In this document: positions 41,733-46,895 of the stretch, one piece after another | How positions within the stretch are numbered: the first letter of the stretch is position 1 | Layout of the letters: the number at the start of each line of letters is the position of its first letter | From: CAYMUC01 sp964471865 | GTDB taxonomy: Bacteria; Actinomycetota; Acidimicrobiia; Acidimicrobiales; Ilumatobacteraceae | DNA: 46,895 nucleotides | Assembly (NCBI GenBank): GCA_964471865.1 | Contig: CAYYHU010000015.1 | Location: 1 to 46,895 of the forward strand | Direction: 5' to 3' | Notes under the pieces: generated by a model | What the model saw: only the letters and a program-made list of their open reading frames with translations | The model's database searches: none | What the model was told of the DNA's origin: nothing | Program-made: the position numbers and the translations under genes

Positions 41733-42151
41733 GACGACGAGTTCCGCCGATCCAGCCAGGCCTGTAAGAACACCGCTGCGGCGACCTTGTCCACCACTTG
41801 GCGGCGTTTGGACCCTGTCACTCCGGCTTCGCGTAACGAGCGTTCCGCAGTGACCGTACTGAGTCGTTCATCCACAGTTGTGACGGGCACAGAGATCACG
41901 CTAGCCAGCGCATCGGCTTCACGCCGGGCAGCCTGTGCGGCCCGGCCAACGGCGCCCGACAGCGACAACGGCATGCCGATCACGACGATCTCGGCTTCTT
42001 CTTCGAAGACGAGCTCGGCGATCCGCCGATGGTCCTGAGCGAGTGATCCACTGCGCTGCAACACCATGAGAGGTGACGCCACCGTGCCGCTACGGTCACT
42101 GACCGCCACCCCGACGCGCCGTTGCCCGAGGTCGAGCCCCAAGGCTCTCAC
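41729..42151 (-). CDS. ruvX: Holliday junction resolvase-like protein RuvX/YqgF
   Basis: RNase H-fold nuclease of the YqgF family, implicated in 16S rRNA 5' processing and/or recombination. The 140-residue protein has LGLDLGQRRVGVAVSD with the first catalytic aspartate (Asp7), VVIGMPLSLSG, VDERLSTVTAE and KVAAAVFLQAWLD with later acidic active-site residues. GTG 42151 overlaps the alaS stop (GTGA). Confidence 0.95.
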   Translation of the reverse strand: MRALGLDLGQRRVGVAVSDRSGTVASPLMVLQRSGSLAQDHRRIAELVFEEEAEIVVIGMPLSLSGAVGRAAQAARREADALASVISVPVTTVDERLSTVTAERSLREAGVTGSKRRQVVDKVAAAVFLQAWLDRRNSSS

Positions 42152-44745
42152 GACGTGGCCGCCTCCCGGGCGAGCCGCAAGGCTTCGTCGATCCCCTCCG
42201 CGTTCTTCCCACCCGCGGTCGCGAGATCACCTTTGCCGCCTCCGCCACCGCCGACGGCTTTGGCTGCGTCGCGCAACAACTCAGCCGCCGCGCGACCCGA
42301 ATCGGGCTGCACTGCAGCGACGAGTGCGACCCCTCCGGTGGGAGCGACCCCGGCGAGCACCACGGTGGACACGCCACGTTGACGAATCGCCACGGCGAGA
42401 TCTCGAAGATCTCCGGGGGCGACGCCGTCGACTCGTTCCACGAGGACACCGTCCACGGCTCGTTCGACGAGTTCGAGGGCTTGGGAGGCCGCGAGTCGAC
42501 CGCGCAGGGTCTTGATCTCGTCCTGAAGCGCTCGCATCTCGTCGAGTTTGCGTTGCACCCCGTCGAGGACGTCCTCAGCGGTGGTCCCCACGAGCCGACC
42601 GGCTTCGGCGAGGATGTGCTCGTCACGTTGCAGCCGTTCCAGAGCGTGTTCTCCGGTGACCGCTTCGATACGGCGCAGGTTCGATCCGATCGACCCTTCG
42701 CTGACGATCTTGATCGTGCCGATGTCGCCGGTGGCGCGAACGTGGGTTCCTCCACACAACTCGATCGAGGTGCCCGCTTCGAGCACCCGCACCACATCGC
42801 CGTATTTGTCTCCAAAGAACGCGATCGCGCCGAGGTTCAACGCTTCGTCCTTGGAGGTCTCAAAGGCGCGCACCGAGGTGTTGGCGAGCACTTCACGATT
42901 CGCAAGCCGTTCGATCTCGACGATCTCGTCCTCGGTGACGGCGCCATAATGGCTGAAGTCGAAACGCAGACGTTGGTCGTCCACGAGGGATCCGGCCTGT
43001 TTGACGTGATCCCCCAGCACATGACGTAACGCCCAGTGCACGACATGGGTGCCGGTGTGATTTCGACGGATCGCGGCGCGGCGATCGGCGTCGATCGCCG
43101 CGGTTGCCGTCTGGCCGACACTCACCTCACCCTCGACGATTCGACCCATATGACGTCGTAGACCCGGAAGAGCAAAGGTCGTGTCACGAATCTCGACGGT
43201 GCCGGTGGGCGTCGTGATCGTTCCGGTGTCTCCGACCTGGCCTCCGGATTCGGCATAGAACACGGTCCGGTCGAGAACGATCTCGACCTCGTCGTCTCCG
43301 GTGGCCATGACCGCGAGCACGCGGGCTTCGGTGCTGTCCTGGGCGTCACCGACGAACTCGGTCAGCCCGAACTGTTCCACGAGTTCGCGGTATGCATCTG
43401 CGCGATCCTCATCCACCGCTTTGGATTTCTGAGCGGCTTTGGCGCGCTCGCGTTGGGCGGCCATCTCGGCATCGAAACCGTCCCGGTCCACTCCCACGCC
43501 ACGTTCCGAGGTGATCTCCTCGGTCAACTCGAGGGGGAATCCGTAGGTGTCGTGCAACAAGAACGCGGTCGCGCCGGGCAGACGATCGCCACACTGCGCC
43601 AGTTCGTCATCGAGAATCGACACCCCGGTGCGCAGGGTCTGGCGGAACCGTTCCTCTTCACGGGTCAACACGCCGGTGATGAAATCCTGATTGGCGACCA
43701 GATCGGGATAGGCGTTGCCCATCACCCCGATCGCCGTGGTCACGAGATCGGGCATGACGAGACGTTCCGTGCCGAGGAGATAGGCATGGCGTACGGCCCG
43801 GCGAATGATGCGCCGCAGCACATAGCCGCGCCCCTCGTTGGAGGGAAAGACGCCGTCAGAGACCAGCATCGCCGAGGACCGAGCGTGTTCGGCGAGTACT
43901 CGCAGACTGAAACTCGTCCGGTCGGCTTCATCACCGCTGACATACCGCCGTCCGGTGACGGACTGGGCTTGGTCGATGAGGGGAGCCAAGACATCGGTAT
44001 CCCACACCGAGTCGACACCCTGAACGAGAGTCAGGATTCGTTCGAGACCGGCGCCAGTGTCGATGGACGGTTTCGGCAACGGGGTGCGGGTGCCATCGGC
44101 GGCCTGATCGAACTGCATGAACACCAGGTTCCAGAACTCCATGAACCGGTCGCCCTGGGGATCGTTGAGAGGTCCCCCATCGGGTCCGAATGCCGGTCCG
44201 CGATCGATGTGGATCTCCGAACACGGTCCACACGGACCGGTGTCACCCATCTGCCAGAAGTTGTCTTTGTCGCCGAGACGTTGGATGCGCTCCATCGGCA
44301 CTCCGACGGCCTCATGCCAGATCGCTTCGGCTTCGTCATCGGAGTCATGTACCGTGATCCACAGTCGGTCACCGTCGAGGCCGAACGCTTCGGTGACGAG
44401 TTCCCAACTCCACGGAATCGCGTCCGCCTTGAAGTAGTCACCGAAGGAGAAATTCCCGAGCATCTCGAAAAACACCAGATGCCGTTTGGTGCGACCCACA
44501 TCGTCGAGATCGTTGTGTTTGCCTCCGGCCCGGGCGCATTTCTGCACGCTGACCGCCCGGTGGTACGGGGCAACCTCGTCACCGACGAAATACGACTTGA
44601 ACGGCACCATGCCGGCCACGGTGAACAACACCGTGGGGTCATGGGGAATCAACGAGGCCGACGGAACCACGGTGTGGGCGCGTTCGGCGAAGAATCCGGT
44701 GAACGCGGCGCGAAGTTCGTCTGCGGTGCGGGGGGTGCCAGCCAT
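42148..44745 (-). CDS. alaS: Alanine--tRNA ligase
   Basis: Class II synthetase charging tRNA-Ala, 865 residues. The catalytic core includes TVAGMVPFKSYF, RTKRHLVFFEMLGNFSFGDYFK (motif 2 area) and DTGAGLERI (motif 3). The editing domain has the zinc-type NHTGTHVVH (about 560-568) and CGGTHV (about 663-668). A C-terminal DHHA1 domain ends with GGGGGGKGDLATAGGKN. ATG 44745 lies 9 bases after TAGGCT. It is followed by ruvX-mltG-aroE in overlapping order. Confidence 0.98.
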   Translation of the reverse strand: MAGTPRTADELRAAFTGFFAERAHTVVPSASLIPHDPTVLFTVAGMVPFKSYFVGDEVAPYHRAVSVQKCARAGGKHNDLDDVGRTKRHLVFFEMLGNFSFGDYFKADAIPWSWELVTEAFGLDGDRLWITVHDSDDEAEAIWHEAVGVPMERIQRLGDKDNFWQMGDTGPCGPCSEIHIDRGPAFGPDGGPLNDPQGDRFMEFWNLVFMQFDQAADGTRTPLPKPSIDTGAGLERILTLVQGVDSVWDTDVLAPLIDQAQSVTGRRYVSGDEADRTSFSLRVLAEHARSSAMLVSDGVFPSNEGRGYVLRRIIRRAVRHAYLLGTERLVMPDLVTTAIGVMGNAYPDLVANQDFITGVLTREEERFRQTLRTGVSILDDELAQCGDRLPGATAFLLHDTYGFPLELTEEITSERGVGVDRDGFDAEMAAQRERAKAAQKSKAVDEDRADAYRELVEQFGLTEFVGDAQDSTEARVLAVMATGDDEVEIVLDRTVFYAESGGQVGDTGTITTPTGTVEIRDTTFALPGLRRHMGRIVEGEVSVGQTATAAIDADRRAAIRRNHTGTHVVHWALRHVLGDHVKQAGSLVDDQRLRFDFSHYGAVTEDEIVEIERLANREVLANTSVRAFETSKDEALNLGAIAFFGDKYGDVVRVLEAGTSIELCGGTHVRATGDIGTIKIVSEGSIGSNLRRIEAVTGEHALERLQRDEHILAEAGRLVGTTAEDVLDGVQRKLDEMRALQDEIKTLRGRLAASQALELVERAVDGVLVERVDGVAPGDLRDLAVAIRQRGVSTVVLAGVAPTGGVALVAAVQPDSGRAAAELLRDAAKAVGGGGGGKGDLATAGGKNAEGIDEALRLAREAATS

Positions 44746-44754
44746 GGGAGGCGA

Positions 44755-44760
44755 AGCCTA
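44755..44760 (-). promoter_or_regulatory. -10 box of a possible leaderless alaS transcript
   Basis: TAGGCT on the minus strand lies 9 bases before the alaS ATG, in the 30-bp gap after the DUF6167-like gene. The spacing is at the long end for a leaderless start. Confidence 0.3.
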
Positions 44761-44775
44761 ATGCGTTGATGTCGA

Positions 44776-45141
44776 CTATCGAGCCTGGCGTCGGCGCCTC
44801 GATCCGCTGCGATCCAGATCCCGAAGAACGATCACCTGACCGGGTTCCACAGGGCGCCCATCCACGAGTACCTCGTCTCCGGGAGCGAGCACTTCGTCGA
44901 GGGACGCGGCCCGGCCTTCACTGCGCGCCCGCAACTCGGACTCCTTGGCTTTCATCGCCACCCGTCCCTCGCGGACCGCGTCGGCCGCGGCCCGCACCCC
45001 CGAGCGCACACCTTCACCCGCAGAGCGCACCACCCGAGTCGGAGCCAACTGCGCAGCGGTTTCGCGCACTTTGCGCTTCGCGTATCCGGCCCCCGCCGCG
45101 CCCGCCGCGATACCGCCGACGAACCACGTCACTTTCTTCAT
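44776..45141 (-). CDS. Small membrane-anchored protein, DUF6167-like
   Basis: Protein of 121 residues with an N-terminal hydrophobic helix (about 4-24, WFVGGIAAGAAGAGYA) and a basic, Ala/Arg/Glu-rich helical body (KRKVRE...RVAMKAKESELRAR). A short hydrophobic beta-rich segment (DEVLVDGRPVEPGQVIVL) precedes an Arg-rich end. The position between the DUF948 gene and alaS and the N-terminal pattern resemble the actinobacterial DUF6167 family; the function is unknown. ATG 45141 has GAGG eight bases upstream, which favours it over a GTG at 45150. Confidence 0.65.
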   Translation of the reverse strand: MKKVTWFVGGIAAGAAGAGYAKRKVRETAAQLAPTRVVRSAGEGVRSGVRAAADAVREGRVAMKAKESELRARSEGRAASLDEVLAPGDEVLVDGRPVEPGQVIVLRDLDRSGSRRRRQAR

Positions 45142-45193
45142 CGCGAACACCTCATCAGCGATAGTGCTGGTCGATCTCGCTGTGACATCGAGA

Positions 45194-45574
45194 TCATGAT
45201 GCCTTACGCCGCCAGCGACCCCAGGCGCGCCGGGTTCCCGTCGTCAACGCGACGGTCTTGATCACCGGGGTCGACAACGCTGCTCGAGCCACCCGCGACC
45301 CACCAGCGACGGCGCCTGAGATCGCCTCGGCGGACCCGAGAACCCGGTCGAAACGTTCGAGATCCTCGCGGGCTTCCACCACGACGCTGCGCGCCTGATC
45401 GGTACTCGAACGCAATTCGGCGAGCAAGGGTCGGGTCTCGGCTCGCAGCGCCTCGACTTCGCGCGAGAGCGCCTTGAGGGAATCCTGAACCCGCACGAGG
45501 GCGACGACGAGAGCGGCGAAACCGATAGCGCACAACACTGCTGCGAGCAGGACGGCGAGTTCCCCAGCGGTCAT
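45194..45574 (-). CDS. DUF948 family membrane-anchored protein
   Basis: Protein of 126 residues with an N-terminal transmembrane helix (about 5-27), then a long amphipathic, heptad-like region (DSLKALSREVEALRAETRPLLAEL and onward to about 80) likely to be coiled coil. A basic C-terminal tail follows. This matches the DUF948 layout; the function is unknown and an envelope role is often suggested. ATG 45574 overlaps the rarA stop (ATGA). It is conserved next to alaS in actinobacteria. Confidence 0.8.
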   Translation of the reverse strand: MTAGELAVLLAAVLCAIGFAALVVALVRVQDSLKALSREVEALRAETRPLLAELRSSTDQARSVVVEAREDLERFDRVLGSAEAISGAVAGGSRVARAALSTPVIKTVALTTGTRRAWGRWRRKAS

Positions 45575-46895
45575 GACTCGTCCTCAGAGCTCATCTGGCG
45601 ACCGGTGTCGTGGTCGCCTCGCTCAGCGAGATCGGGGCGGGGACCGTGACGCAGTCGGTCGCGTTCCTCACCGTGATCGCTCGGTCGGTAGTAGCTCACG
45701 TCATGCCATCCTTCGGGCAGGTAGGCCTGTTCGACCCAACCGCGGGGGTCATCGTGAGGGTACACGTAGTCGACGCCGTGGCCGAGGACCTGCGAACCCG
45801 AATAGTGGGCGTCGCGCAGGTGGGCGGGAACCTCGGCGACCTTGCCGGAGGTGATATCGGAACGCGCCGCCCAGATCGCCAGCGCCACTGCGTTGCTCTT
45901 GGGCGCGGTCGCGAGATGCACCGTGGCCTGAGCGAGAGCCAGTTGCGCTTCTGGCAGCCCGACATGTTCGACGGCATGCGCAGCCGCAACGGCGACTCCG
46001 AGAGCATGAGGATCTGCGAGTCCGATGTCTTCACTGGCGAGGATGACGAGACGTCGGGCGATGAATCGGGCGTCCTCTCCGGATTCGAGCATGCGCGCCA
46101 ACCAATGCAACGCCGCGTCGGGATCCGAACCCCGTACCGATTTGATGAACGCCGAGATCACGTCGTAGTGGTCATCGCGTCCGTAGCGCAGCGCCGAGGT
46201 TCCCAACGCTGCCACGACATGATCGAGTTCGACGGGCCCGTCACCGGCGAGAGCGATCGCAACTTCGAGTGAGGTCAACAGTCGCCGCCCGTCCCCACCG
46301 GAGCGTTCCACGAGTGCCCGAATCGCCACCGGATCGGCTCGGGCGGCTTCAGCGGCGAGACCCCGCTCGGCAAGGGCGACGAGATCCTCAGCGGCGAGCG
46401 GTTCGAGGCGAAACAGTGTGGAGCGGCTCCGCAACGGAGCATTGACCTCGAAGAACGGGTTCTCCGTGGTCGCCCCGATCAACACGATGGTGCCGTCCTC
46501 GACCGAGGGCAACAGCGCGTCTTGTTGGGAGGTGGAGAACCGATGGATCTCATCGAGAAACACGATGGTTCGCCGACCATGTTGGCCGAGGCGGTCTCGC
46601 GCCGCGGCGATCACCTCGCGGACGTCTTTCACTCCGGCGGTGACCGCCGAGAGTTGTTCGAAAGCGGCCTTGGTCGACCCGGCGATCGCCAACGCCAACG
46701 TCGTCTTACCGGTTCCGGGCGGCCCCCACAGGATCACCGAGGTCAACCGGTCCCGTTCGACGAGTAGCCGCAGCGGTCGACCGGGTCCCACGAGATGGCG
46801 TTGGCCGACGACTTCGTCGATACTGCGCGGCCGCAGGCGTGCCGCCAAGGGCGCGGTGGTACGCAGACGGTCGCGGGCAGCTGCGTCGAAGAGAT
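45571..46895 (-). CDS. rarA: Replication-associated recombination protein RarA (MgsA), 5' end cut by window
   Basis: AAA+ ATPase of the clamp-loader class acting at stalled replication forks. Visible are RLRPRSIDEVVGQ, Walker A GPPGTGKTT, Walker B FLDEIHRF, sensor 1 GATTENP and SRSTLF. The C-terminal RarA domain contains HYDVISAFIKSVRGSDPDAALHWLARML, ASEDIGLADP and the YPHDDPRGW ending, followed by an acidic/polar tail. The first in-frame TTG (46848) is inside the protein. The frame continues to the edge with LFDAAARDRL, typical of RarA N termini, so the real start lies beyond position 46895. Confidence 0.95.
   Translation of the reverse strand, partial: LFDAAARDRLRTTAPLAARLRPRSIDEVVGQRHLVGPGRPLRLLVERDRLTSVILWGPPGTGKTTLALAIAGSTKAAFEQLSAVTAGVKDVREVIAAARDRLGQHGRRTIVFLDEIHRFSTSQQDALLPSVEDGTIVLIGATTENPFFEVNAPLRSRSTLFRLEPLAAEDLVALAERGLAAEAARADPVAIRALVERSGGDGRRLLTSLEVAIALAGDGPVELDHVVAALGTSALRYGRDDHYDVISAFIKSVRGSDPDAALHWLARMLESGEDARFIARRLVILASEDIGLADPHALGVAVAAAHAVEHVGLPEAQLALAQATVHLATAPKSNAVALAIWAARSDITSGKVAEVPAHLRDAHYSGSQVLGHGVDYVYPHDDPRGWVEQAYLPEGWHDVSYYRPSDHGEERDRLRHGPRPDLAERGDHDTGRQMSSEDES

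Noticed and set aside
1..46895. Mobile elements, CRISPR arrays, toxin-antitoxin, defence or secondary-metabolite systems, tRNA genes
   Set aside because: No transposase, integrase, repeat-spacer array, tRNA-like fold or unusual-composition island was seen. Gaps are short and almost all genes are recognisable housekeeping families.

Overview
The window is a compact, high-GC (about two-thirds by eye) stretch of an actinobacterial chromosome made almost entirely of housekeeping genes. The actinobacterial integration host factor gene (mihF) beside gmk-rpoZ-coaBC-metK-priA, a helicase-dead PriA, a PHP-free pyr operon headed by pyrR, and the DUF6167/DUF948 pair beside alaS all point to Actinobacteria. 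I would guess a deep lineage such as Acidimicrobiia, but no marker here proves the class. Nearly all genes read leftward (minus strand). Only four read rightward: a DUF2332 protein, YqgE, a DUF1844 protein and an RsmC-like methyltransferase.

Layout from the right end in the direction of transcription. (1) rarA (5' end cut by the window edge), DUF948, a DUF6167-like protein, alaS, ruvX, mltG, aroE. (2) The shikimate run aroC-aroK-aroB-aroQ, then pepQ/pepP-like peptidase, efp and nusB. (3) The pyrimidine operon pyrR-pyrB-pyrC-carA-carB-pyrD. (4) mihF-gmk-rpoZ-coaBC-metK-priA. (5) def-fmt, mog, hisG and a small cold-shock-like protein. (6) infC-rpmI-rplT-trmH-pheS-pheT. (7) The arginine operon argC-argB-argD-argF-argR-argH-mpg. 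(8) tyrS, followed immediately by a strong promoter and a boxA-containing leader. These show that a ribosomal RNA operon starts at or just beyond the left edge.

Genes within blocks are packed with 4-bp ATGA or GTGA stop/start overlaps, so translational coupling is likely. Three junctions (argH-mpg, rplT-trmH, metK-priA) appear to use CTGA, i.e. a CTG start codon, and infC appears to start with ATA. At most block heads a TANNNT -10 hexamer lies 6 to 9 bases before an ATG or GTG, the signature of leaderless transcripts. Other genes have clear Shine-Dalgarno sites instead.

Control elements that can be read directly are a pair of ARG boxes 20 bp apart covering the argC promoter, a PyrR-binding RNA hairpin just upstream of the pyrR ribosome-binding site, and the rRNA promoter after tyrS. 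I found no mobile element, CRISPR array, defence system, tRNA or biosynthetic cluster, and no gene-free stretch longer than 300 bases. I do not see a new biological system. The interest lies in start-codon usage, promoter architecture, the RNA element, and missing partners (argJ, argG, pyrF, pyrK).
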